This document shows, in pieces, positions 1 to 6,855 of a stretch of 64,000 nucleotides of DNA. The stretch's first letter is position 1. Every line of letters begins with the position of its first letter. The notes beneath the pieces were generated by a model. The model saw only the letters and a program-made list of their open reading frames with translations. It had not been told where the DNA came from and searched no databases. This DNA is from Myxococcaceae bacterium. Its GTDB lineage: Bacteria; Myxococcota; Myxococcia; Myxococcales; Myxococcaceae. Made by a program: the position numbers and the translations under genes. The DNA lies in contig JAEUJQ010000092.1 of assembly GCA_016793095.1 (NCBI GenBank), forward strand, positions 62,001-126,000, read 5' to 3'.

Positions 1-1363
1 ACCAGGCCTCGAGCAGCGCGAGCGCTGGCGCGCGCGGGGGAATGGAGCGCCCCAGGAAGAGCACCCGCTTCACGCCGCCGACGAGCGCCTCGAGGGCGTG
101 CACGTCGGCCGTCAGCGATCGCCGCTCCGCCGCCTCGCGGGTGCGCCGGTCGAGCAGCGCCCCGAGCCGGACCATCCACGCGCCGCGACCGTCCTTCGCG
201 CCGATGGCGTCGTTGCGCACGCCCGCCTCGGCGAACAGGCCCCGGCATGGCGGCATCCCCTTCGAGAGCGCCGGCGCGTAGCGGCTCTCGAGCAGCGCGG
301 CCACGGCAGCCACGGGGAAGTCGTCGTCAGCGAGCGTCAGCAGCGAGAGCGCCAGGCGGCCGACCGGGCTGGCCGAGAGAGGGACGCCGAGGCGCGCCCG
401 CACCGGAATGCCCAGCGCGTCGAACTGCTCGACCAGCAGCTCGGTGTCGTCGGCGAGGTCGCGGAAGGCCACCGCGATCCGCTCGATCGGCGTTCCCTGC
501 TCGAGCGCGTGCTTCACGCCGACGGCGATGGTGCGCGCCTCGTCGCGGGGCGTGGCGCAGGAGGCGAGCTCGAGGCCCGGCACGGGCGCTGCGGTGAGCT
601 GCGCCGCGAAGAGCTGCCGCAGGTGCAGGGAGCGCTCGCCGGGGGGGACTTCGGGCGCCAGCTCGACGCCCTCGAGGGACTCCCACCGCTTCTCGAAGAA
701 GCGGGCGACGCCACCGACGAAGGCGTCGGTGTGGGCGCTGCCGGTCCAGGGCAGCACGAGCCTGAACCGCCGCCCCGCCGCCACACAGGCCCGCGCGAGG
801 GCGTCGAGGAACGCGAGCCGTGAAGGAGGCAGATCGTGCAGGTCGCGCACCTCGATGGCCTCGAAGCGCTGCAGCGACTCGGGCAGGCCCCGGGCCTTGA
901 GCCGTCTCGTCGCGAGGTGCACGACGGCGCGGCGATCGACGAAGCCCAGCGCCTCGAGCCGCTCGTCGACGGTCGTGAAGAGCGTGGCGAGCGCCCTCGC
1001 CTTCTCACCCGTGCGGCCCGGGAGCGCGACGTCACCAAGGGCCGACGGGGACACGTCCTGCGCGACGAGCTCGCCCCGGAGCAGCTCGGCGCTGCGGGCG
1101 AAGTCGGCGGTCATGGCCACCTCACCGAAGACGGCGCGGGCCCTGGTCGGCGCCTCCACCGCGAGCAGCGCCCTCACCAGCAGCGGATCGGCCGGCGCGA
1201 GCGCGGCGAACGCGGGCCCACCGCAGGCCTCGACGAGCTGCGAGAAGGTGAGCTGCCCGCCGGCGTCGACGAAGCCCTCACGCCGGCTCGCCTCGAGCAG
1301 CGCGAGCTCGACCCGGCCCGAGTCGGGGCGGACCTGCAAGAGCGCGGGCGTCGACGCCGTCAC
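1..1363 (-). CDS. AddB/RecB-like PD-(D/E)XK nuclease family protein (C-terminus outside window)
   Basis: An uninterrupted minus-strand frame starts at a GTG (1361-1363) and runs off the left edge, giving 454 codons without a stop. The start reads VTASTPALLQVRPDSGRVEL. The segment around residues 265-320 (SCATPRDEARTIAVGVKHAL, then IPVRARLGVPLSASPVGRLA) resembles the helicase-like core of AddB/RexB and related double-strand-break repair exonucleases. The iron-sulfur/PD-(D/E)XK nuclease end would lie beyond position 1 and cannot be seen. The overlapping frames on both strands are Arg/Ser/Pro-rich shadows. Role inferred: DNA end processing in recombinational repair. An in-frame ATG for the start is not present, and an ATG-initiated frame just upstream terminates at once, which supports the GTG. 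Confidence 0.72.
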   Translation of the reverse strand, partial: MTASTPALLQVRPDSGRVELALLEASRREGFVDAGGQLTFSQLVEACGGPAFAALAPADPLLVRALLAVEAPTRARAVFGEVAMTADFARSAELLRGELVAQDVSPSALGDVALPGRTGEKARALATLFTTVDERLEALGFVDRRAVVHLATRRLKARGLPESLQRFEAIEVRDLHDLPPSRLAFLDALARACVAAGRRFRLVLPWTGSAHTDAFVGGVARFFEKRWESLEGVELAPEVPPGERSLHLRQLFAAQLTAAPVPGLELASCATPRDEARTIAVGVKHALEQGTPIERIAVAFRDLADDTELLVEQFDALGIPVRARLGVPLSASPVGRLALSLLTLADDDFPVAAVAALLESRYAPALSKGMPPCRGLFAEAGVRNDAIGAKDGRGAWMVRLGALLDRRTREAAERRSLTADVHALEALVGGVKRVLFLGRSIPPRAPALALLEAW

Positions 1364-1426
1364 CAGCGCACCATAGCGGCTGAGGCTGACAGGAGGCCGA
1401 CTGGCGTTCGCGCGAGGGGTGCGCCA

Positions 1427-1795
1427 TCAGGGAGCGCTGGCGGCGCCGAGGGCCGCGAGACCGCTCCCACCCACCGTCGTCGCGGCGGACCAGGTCGCGC
1501 CTGTCAGGCGGTAGTGGACGACGGCTCCGGTGCTGGTGAGCGCGAGCAGCCCGGCGTCCACGCCGCCGACGCCAGGGACGAGCGCGGGCGGCGCGGGCGT
1601 CACGAGTTCGGCGAGGAGACCCCAGCCGGCGCGGACCAGCCGGCGCCAGGCGTGTAACGCGACCAGTACGCCTGACCGTTCTGACCACGCGAGCGCCGCC
1701 CCGCCGTTCGGGAGCGCGGCGAGGGAGTCGGGTTCGCTGGTGAGGGCGTTGACGTCGAGCGCACCATGCCGGCAATCGTCCCACGCGCGCATCGT
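1427..1795 (-). pseudogene. Frameshifted remnant of a W-rich repeat (propeller-like) protein
   Basis: On the minus strand one frame reads AALPNGGAALAW and later LLALTSTGAVVHYRL followed by TGATWSAATTVGG. A second frame carries the missing middle: GQAYWSRYTPGAGWSAPAGV. Spliced together they form two consecutive repeat units of the type alternating YWSRY/VHYRL and GWSAP/TWSAA, as in sialidase-like or propeller lectin proteins. At least two frame changes separate the pieces. There is no plausible start, and the 3' end stops at a TGA at 1427. The fragment sits head-to-head with the lipoprotein gene at 1830. The parent protein cannot be named. Confidence 0.5.
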
Positions 1796-1829
1796 CTGGC
1801 GGGCACCACGCGGTCGGAATGGAGAGCCC

Positions 1830-2543
1830 ATGACGAAGCTGCTGTTCCTCGGAAGCCTCGCCTGCCTCGGAGCCTCAGGGTGCGTCGCCCATCGCTCGAT
1901 GCTGCTGCCTGACGAGCGCACGCACCTCACCCCAGAGCCGTTCCGCCTCGGCGACGTCTCGACCTCCATTCAGGTCCGAGGCAGCTCCGGCAACCTGTCG
2001 CAGCTCGACACCTCTCCCCTGCGCGCTCAGGTCGAGGAGCGCTTGCGGTCGACGTTGGGGCGGGGCGCCGCTCCGAACGCCCCGTACACGATCGACGTCG
2101 AGATCGATCTCGCAGAGGAGCACGGCGTTGGCCCGGGCATGGCCGCAGGCGTCGCGACCGAGACCGGCGTGCTGGCGGTCGGAGCCACCGCAGGCGCAGT
2201 CCTGGGAGCGATCGCGCTGCCGGGGGTGGGCGCTCCGCTCGGCGCGGTCGTTGGCGTTCTCGCGGCGTCGCCTCCCGCGCTCGCCTCGGCCTTCGCCTTC
2301 GACGTCAACGGCGTGAACGCCGAGTACCGGGCGGCGGTGGCGGTGCGCAGGCGGTCCGATCGCGCGTTGGTCGCCTCGCGCCGCGTCGTGGCTCCGTGGC
2401 GGGCGAGCTTCTCGAGCTACGCGCTGGACGATCGCCTTGCACGGGCCACCGGCGACGCGGTCATCGCCCTCGAAGGGAAGCTGGTGACAGCCCTGCACGA
2501 GATCCTGGCTGAGCTCGGGCCCACGCCCGCACCGCAGCCGTGA
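1830..2543 (+). CDS. Lipoprotein with a glycine-zipper hydrophobic centre, function unknown
   Basis: 237 residues. The N-terminus MTKLLFLGSLACLGASGC is a lipoprotein signal peptide with lipobox ASG-C, so the mature protein should start at Cys18. GGAGAG four bases before the ATG fixes this start; the longer frame upstream overlaps the pseudogene and has no protein-like composition. Residues about 105-160 are a Gly/Ala/Val-rich stretch with small-residue spacing (glycine-zipper-like), suggesting membrane insertion or oligomerisation. The rest is mixed alpha/beta with no motif I recognise. Envelope location is well supported; function is not known. Confidence 0.78.
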   Translation: MTKLLFLGSLACLGASGCVAHRSMLLPDERTHLTPEPFRLGDVSTSIQVRGSSGNLSQLDTSPLRAQVEERLRSTLGRGAAPNAPYTIDVEIDLAEEHGVGPGMAAGVATETGVLAVGATAGAVLGAIALPGVGAPLGAVVGVLAASPPALASAFAFDVNGVNAEYRAAVAVRRRSDRALVASRRVVAPWRASFSSYALDDRLARATGDAVIALEGKLVTALHEILAELGPTPAPQP

Positions 2544-2661
2544 AACGCGAAGCCCGCGCGGCGGCCTGTCTGTGCCCAGCCCGGGCCGAAGGCAGTGGCC
2601 GGCGCCCGGACCTCGACTGACGGGTTGCGCCCCAGACGGACCAGTGGCAAGGCCCGGTTCC

Positions 2662-3258
2662 GTGTCAATCCCTCGCCGCTTCTTCATCTTCGGGCTCGTC
2701 ACCTTCCTGTCGATCGCCCTCGACCAGGTGACGAAGGTGCTCGCGATCGACGCGTTCAAGGGCAAGCCGACGCTCTCGTACCTGGGCGACACGTTCCGCT
2801 TTCAGTACGCGACCAATGAAGGGGCCTTCCTCTCGCTGGGCGGCAACCTGCCCGCTGGAGCGCGGTTCTGGCTGCTGACGGTGGGCGTCGGAGCGCTGCT
2901 GCTGGCGATCACCGTGCACTCGCTGCGTCACCCCGTCGATACGGCCAACCTCACCGGCTATGCGTTGATCGTCTCTGGTGGCTTCTCGAACTGGATCGAT
3001 CGCGCGCGCTTCGACGGGGTGGTGGTCGACTTCATGAACATGGGGCTGGGCTCGCTGCGCACCGGCGTCTTCAACGTGGCCGACCTCGCGATCCTCGCGG
3101 GCATCGGCCTGCTCCTCATCGCCGGATGGAAGCAGGACCGCGCCGCGAAGCTCGCCGCCCGCGCGACCGCGACCCGGGCCCCGGCGACGGACGCACCGAG
3201 CGCCGCTCCTGCGAGCCCCCCCGCGCCTTCCGACGTGCAGCCGCCCCAGAACGGCTGA
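2662..3258 (+). CDS. lspA: Lipoprotein signal peptidase (signal peptidase II)
   Basis: Inner-membrane aspartic protease that cleaves prolipoprotein signal peptides at the lipobox. Family signatures are visible: DQVTK in the first membrane segment, NEGAFLSLGG, GGFSNWIDR, and VVDF followed by TGVFNVADLAI, which holds the catalytic Asp pair. Four hydrophobic segments are present. A C-terminal Ala/Pro/Thr-rich tail of about 35 residues extends beyond the usual length of roughly 160. The start is placed at GTG 2662 (VSIPRRFFIFG), directly before the first helix; GTGs at 2572 and 2644 would add up to 30 non-conserved residues. It is convergent with icd. The window has many lipobox proteins, its substrates. 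Confidence 0.93.
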   Translation: MSIPRRFFIFGLVTFLSIALDQVTKVLAIDAFKGKPTLSYLGDTFRFQYATNEGAFLSLGGNLPAGARFWLLTVGVGALLLAITVHSLRHPVDTANLTGYALIVSGGFSNWIDRARFDGVVVDFMNMGLGSLRTGVFNVADLAILAGIGLLLIAGWKQDRAAKLAARATATRAPATDAPSAAPASPPAPSDVQPPQNG

Positions 3259-3278
3259 CCTGGCGTCGTGGGCGTGCG

Positions 3279-4736
3279 TTACTGGCCCTGACCGAGCGAG
3301 AAGCCCGGCTTGCCGTCGAAGAGGAAGAGGTGCTCGGTCTTCACCGGGTCGAAGCCCGCGTTCCCGACGCGGAGGATGAGGCTGAGCACCTGCATCACGG
3401 TCACCGGCTTGCCGGGCGTGAGCGTCTCGAACCGGCAGCGCCAGTGATCGGTGCAGCGCGTCTCGGGGATGCCGTCTGGCCACACCTTGACGCCGCGGTT
3501 GCTGATCATCGTGAGCTTGAGCCCGTCGCCGCTGAGGGCCGCGAGCTCGTTGCCGAGCTTCTCGGGCTGGCCTCGCCAGTCGAGGAACACGTCCACCCCC
3601 ACCCGCTCCTTCTTCGAGGGCGTGGTCTCGGTCACCGCGCTCTCGAGCGTGAGCTTCGCGCCGCCCTCGTAGTTGACCGGCGTGAGCTTCACCGGGCTCT
3701 GGCCGAGCCGCTGGATGACCGCCTTCGTGAACTCGTCGGTGCCCACCCGGCGCGCTGACACCTTCTCGCTGTAGATGTCGCCGGTGTGGATGCCGTCCTC
3801 GATGGTCTTGAGCCACGCGTTGTGCAGCCTCGTGGCGACGTCCGCCTGCCCGACGTGCACCAGCAGCGCGACGGCGCCGAGCAACATGCCGCTCGGGTTC
3901 GCCACCCCCTTGCCAGCGATGTCCGGCGCGGAGCCGTGCACGGCCTCGAACATGGCGCACTGATCGCCGACGTTGGCGCTGCCGCCGAGGCCCACGCTTC
4001 CAGTCACCTCGGCCGCGATGTCGGACAGGATGTCGCCGTACAGGTTCAGGGTCACCACCACGTCGAAGTCGGCGGGCCGGGTGGCGATGCGCGCGGCGCC
4101 GATGTCGATGATCATGTGGTTCGCCGCGATGCCCGGGTACTCCTTCGCGACCTGATCGAAGACCTGGTGGAAGAGCCCATCGGTGATCTTCATGATGTTG
4201 TCCTTCGTCATGCAGGTCACCTTCTTGCGCCCGTTCACCCGCGCGTACTCGAAGGCGTAGCGGATGATGCGCTCGCAGCCGGGCCGCGAGATGAGCTTGA
4301 GGCACTGGTAGACCTCGTCGCTCTGGCGGTGCTCGATGCCGGCGTACAGGTCCTCCTCGTTCTCACGCACGATGACGAGGTCGACCTTCTTCTGCAGCGA
4401 GTCGACGTAGGGCGCGTAGCTGACGCAGGGGCGCACGTTCGCGTAGAGCCCGAGCATCTTCCGCACGGTGACGTTGAGGGACTTGTAGCCACCGCCCTGC
4501 GGGGTGGTGATGGGCCCCTTGAGGAACACCTTCGTGCGGCGGAGCTTCTCCCACGACGCGGCCTCGATGCCCGACGAGTGTCCGCGCAGGTAGACCTGCT
4601 CGCCGATGTCGATGAACTCGGGCGCGAGCCGGGCGCCGGCGGCCTCGAGCATGCTCAGCGTCGCGCGGGTGATCTCGGGGCCGATGCCGTCGCCCTCGGC
4701 GACGACGATGGGAACGGGGGTGAGGTGGCTGGTCAT
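3279..4736 (-). CDS. icd: NADP-dependent isocitrate dehydrogenase, long (about 485 aa) type
   Basis: Oxidative decarboxylation of isocitrate to 2-oxoglutarate in the TCA cycle. 485 residues. The N-terminal nucleotide-fold start IVVAEGDGIGPEI, the substrate loop GPITTPQGGGYKSLNVTVR, NVRPC, and the metal-binding stretch NLYGDILSDIAAEVTGSVG are all present. The length and the roughly 140-residue C-terminal extension after GTDEFTKAVIQRL match the longer bacterial isocitrate dehydrogenase group rather than the 416-aa enterobacterial enzyme. The ATG lies at 4734-4736. Functionally it competes for isocitrate with isocitrate lyase at 41265, which lies in the same window but is not co-transcribed. Confidence 0.95.
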   Translation of the reverse strand: MTSHLTPVPIVVAEGDGIGPEITRATLSMLEAAGARLAPEFIDIGEQVYLRGHSSGIEAASWEKLRRTKVFLKGPITTPQGGGYKSLNVTVRKMLGLYANVRPCVSYAPYVDSLQKKVDLVIVRENEEDLYAGIEHRQSDEVYQCLKLISRPGCERIIRYAFEYARVNGRKKVTCMTKDNIMKITDGLFHQVFDQVAKEYPGIAANHMIIDIGAARIATRPADFDVVVTLNLYGDILSDIAAEVTGSVGLGGSANVGDQCAMFEAVHGSAPDIAGKGVANPSGMLLGAVALLVHVGQADVATRLHNAWLKTIEDGIHTGDIYSEKVSARRVGTDEFTKAVIQRLGQSPVKLTPVNYEGGAKLTLESAVTETTPSKKERVGVDVFLDWRGQPEKLGNELAALSGDGLKLTMISNRGVKVWPDGIPETRCTDHWRCRFETLTPGKPVTVMQVLSLILRVGNAGFDPVKTEHLFLFDGKPGFSLGQGQ

Positions 4737-4781
4737 GCGGCGCCGAGTAACGACGCCAGCGCGCCAGGCAAGCCGGGGGCC

Positions 4782-5408
4782 CTACTTCGAGGCGGCGGGG
4801 CCGGTCTGCTGGCTGCGCATCCACACCACGCGCTTGCGGATCTGGGAAACCACCTCGGGCAGCGAGCCGGCCTGGCCCATGCGGATGAGCGGATCAGGCA
4901 CGGCCATCTTCGGGTCCGAGTCGATGGAGTAGACGACCATCGACTTCCTGCCGTCGCCCCAGGGCAGCACCATCCAGTAGCCGTCGTTGCGGTGGTAGGT
5001 GCCGCGCACCAGCTTCCAGCCGCGGTAGTAGTGCCCCTTCGGCTCCTCGCGGATGATCGAGGTGCTGTCGCTCCACAGATCGGGCAGCGGGAACGGCAGC
5101 GAGAGCTCGACGTGGCAGATGGTGCCGATGCCCGGCTCTTCCTTCACCCAGCTCTTCTTCGTGCGCGGCATGAACTGCCAGAAGCGCTGGCAGTCGCAGA
5201 CGACGGCGAAGGTCTCGTCGCTGGTCGCGTCCACCACGCCGATGGCCATGGCGCCGACGCCCTTGTTGTCGGTGGGCTTCGTCTCGCGGGTGACGATGCC
5301 GCCCTCGGCGAGCTTCTTCTGCTCGGCCTCGGTGAGCTGGGGGCCGACGACGGGCTCGGCGAACGACGTCGTCGCGACGAGGGCGAGGAGGACTGCGGCG
5401 GGGCGCAT
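4782..5408 (-). CDS. Secreted SRPBCC/START-like domain protein
   Basis: 208 residues with a cleavable signal peptide (MRPAAVLLALVATTSFA). The mature part has the character of a START/polyketide-cyclase-like fold: a DETFAVVCDCQRFWQFMPR segment, then alternating strands ending in a basic helix (VVSQIRKRVVWM). Such domains form hydrophobic ligand pockets; the ligand here is unknown. The start is the ATG at 5406-5408, which gives the signal peptide; the longer frame upstream is non-conserved Pro/Arg-rich sequence. Periplasmic location inferred. It is followed on the same strand by icd after 45 bp. Confidence 0.78.
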   Translation of the reverse strand: MRPAAVLLALVATTSFAEPVVGPQLTEAEQKKLAEGGIVTRETKPTDNKGVGAMAIGVVDATSDETFAVVCDCQRFWQFMPRTKKSWVKEEPGIGTICHVELSLPFPLPDLWSDSTSIIREEPKGHYYRGWKLVRGTYHRNDGYWMVLPWGDGRKSMVVYSIDSDPKMAVPDPLIRMGQAGSLPEVVSQIRKRVVWMRSQQTGPAASK

Positions 5409-5496
5409 GAACGAGGGTGTACCGCACCTGGCGCCCCCTTCTCCAGCCCGTGGCAGGGGTGGACTTGCGGGCGCGAGTGGGCGAGGTGCCCATCGC

Positions 5497-6144
5497 GTGG
5501 CTCCCCAGCGCACCATTCACTGCACCGACGGCGTCGCGTGGCTCGAGGCCCGGCGCTTCGACGAGTCGCACGCCGTCATCACCTCGCTGCCCGACGTGTC
5601 GGAGCTGACGCTCTCGTACGAGGCCTGGCGCGGCTGGTTCAGCGACGTGTCCCGGCTCATCTGCGAGCGCCTTGCGCCGCGGGGAGTGGCCGTCTTCTTC
5701 CAGACCGACGTGAAGCGCGACGGGCGGTGGGTCGACAAGGGCTACCTCGTGCAGCGCGGCGCCGAGCAGGCGGGGGCGTTCCAGCTCTTCCACAAGGTGG
5801 TGTGCCGTGCGCCGGCGGGCATGGCCACCTTCGGGCGGCCCGCGTGGGCGCACCTGCTGGCGTTCAGCCGGGAGCGCCGGGTGGAGCCGGGCGCGTCGAC
5901 GGCCGACGTGCTGCCCCGCCTCGGCGAGATGCCGTGGGCGCGCGCGATGGGCGTGGAGGCGTGCGAGGCCGCGGTGCGCTTCGTGAAGGAGCAGGCGAAG
6001 GCGACGACGGTGGTCGACCCGTTCTGCGGCCTGGGCACGGTGCTGGCGGTGGCGAACCGGCACGGCCTCGACGCCGTGGGCGTGGAGCTGTCGCGCAAGC
6101 GCGCCGAGAAGGCGAAGACGCTCGAGGTGCGTCCGCCGACGTGA
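5497..6144 (+). CDS. SAM-dependent methyltransferase, DNA-methylase-like
   Basis: 215 residues from a GTG at 5497. The SAM-binding motif DPFCGLGTVLAVANRHGLDA followed by VGVELSRKRAEKA lies near the C-terminus (about 170-205). The segment VITSLPDVSEL near residue 27 sits where amino-DNA methylases carry S/D-P-P-Y/W. The order (catalytic motif first, SAM motif last) is that of beta-class N4/N6 DNA methyltransferases, but SLPD replaces the canonical SPPY and the protein is short with no obvious target-recognition region. Substrate therefore unresolved: DNA, RNA or protein. No restriction enzyme gene is adjacent. Confidence 0.75.
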   Translation: MAPQRTIHCTDGVAWLEARRFDESHAVITSLPDVSELTLSYEAWRGWFSDVSRLICERLAPRGVAVFFQTDVKRDGRWVDKGYLVQRGAEQAGAFQLFHKVVCRAPAGMATFGRPAWAHLLAFSRERRVEPGASTADVLPRLGEMPWARAMGVEACEAAVRFVKEQAKATTVVDPFCGLGTVLAVANRHGLDAVGVELSRKRAEKAKTLEVRPPT

Positions 6145-6183
6145 GGGGTGCCGCGCTCGCGGTCATCTGCAACACTCGTGGGC

Positions 6184-6819
6184 GTGACGAGCCCGTTCGA
6201 CGTGCCCTTCCGCCGCTGCGCCCGCTGCCAGCACGAGTGCCATGCTGCGTTCACCGCGTGTCCGTCATGCCAGGCCTCGTTCGACACCGAGGAGCAGCGG
6301 AAGCTGGACTCGCAGGTGCAGCGCGAGGTCACGAACCAGCTCGCGCAGTCGGCGCGCCAGAGCGCGCAGCTCGAGGCGCAGCGCGACGCGGCCGACGCCG
6401 AGGCGCGCCTCGCGCTGAAGGACCTGCAGCTCCACGAGCGCCAGCAGGAGCTCGAGCGCCGACGCCTGGTGAACGACGTGCTCGACGGCGAGCCGCTGCG
6501 GCATGTCTTCGAGAACAAGACGGACTGGGATCGCGAGGAGCGCAGGAAGTCTGGCGACTGGCAAGAGCAGGACGAGCACCGCTACGACGACGAGATCGCG
6601 AAGGTGCGGCGCGAGCGGGCGAAGCTGCGCGCGAAGGCCGAGGGACCTCGGCGCCCGGACCCGCGCCCGTCGAACTGGGTCAGCAACGCGACGCTGCTCG
6701 CGGTGACCGGGGCCTTCACGGTCTTCATCGCTTACCTGATGCACTCGCGCACCGTCGCGGCGCTGGGGTTCGCGCTGGTGGTCGCGGGTCTCGGCTGGGC
6801 CGTGTTCCGTCGGCGCTGA
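6184..6819 (+). CDS. Zinc-ribbon, coiled-coil, C-terminal membrane protein
   Basis: 211 residues. The N-terminus has a two-knuckle zinc ribbon (CARCQHEC and CPSC). Residues about 40-165 are a strongly charged helical coiled coil rich in Glu, Arg and Gln, and the C-terminus has two membrane segments (NATLLAVTGAFTVFIAYL and AALGFALVVAGLGWAVF) ending in RRR. Start chosen at GTG 6184, close to the zinc ribbon; in-frame GTGs at 6148 and 6178 are alternatives. Likely topology is cytoplasmic ribbon and coil anchored by a terminal hairpin. I do not recognise a named family. Confidence 0.68.
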   Translation: MTSPFDVPFRRCARCQHECHAAFTACPSCQASFDTEEQRKLDSQVQREVTNQLAQSARQSAQLEAQRDAADAEARLALKDLQLHERQQELERRRLVNDVLDGEPLRHVFENKTDWDREERRKSGDWQEQDEHRYDDEIAKVRRERAKLRAKAEGPRRPDPRPSNWVSNATLLAVTGAFTVFIAYLMHSRTVAALGFALVVAGLGWAVFRRR

Positions 6820-6843
6820 AGGGCGCCCGGTCGCCGGGCCGGC

Positions 6844-6849
6844 TACAGT
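6844..6849 (+). promoter_or_regulatory. -10 element (TACAGT) for the gene at 6856
   Basis: TACAGT lies with 6 nt between it and the ATG at 6856, so a transcript would start at or within a base or two of the start codon. No convincing -35 hexamer is visible 16-18 bp upstream. Confidence 0.4.
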
Positions 6850-6855
6850 GCACTC

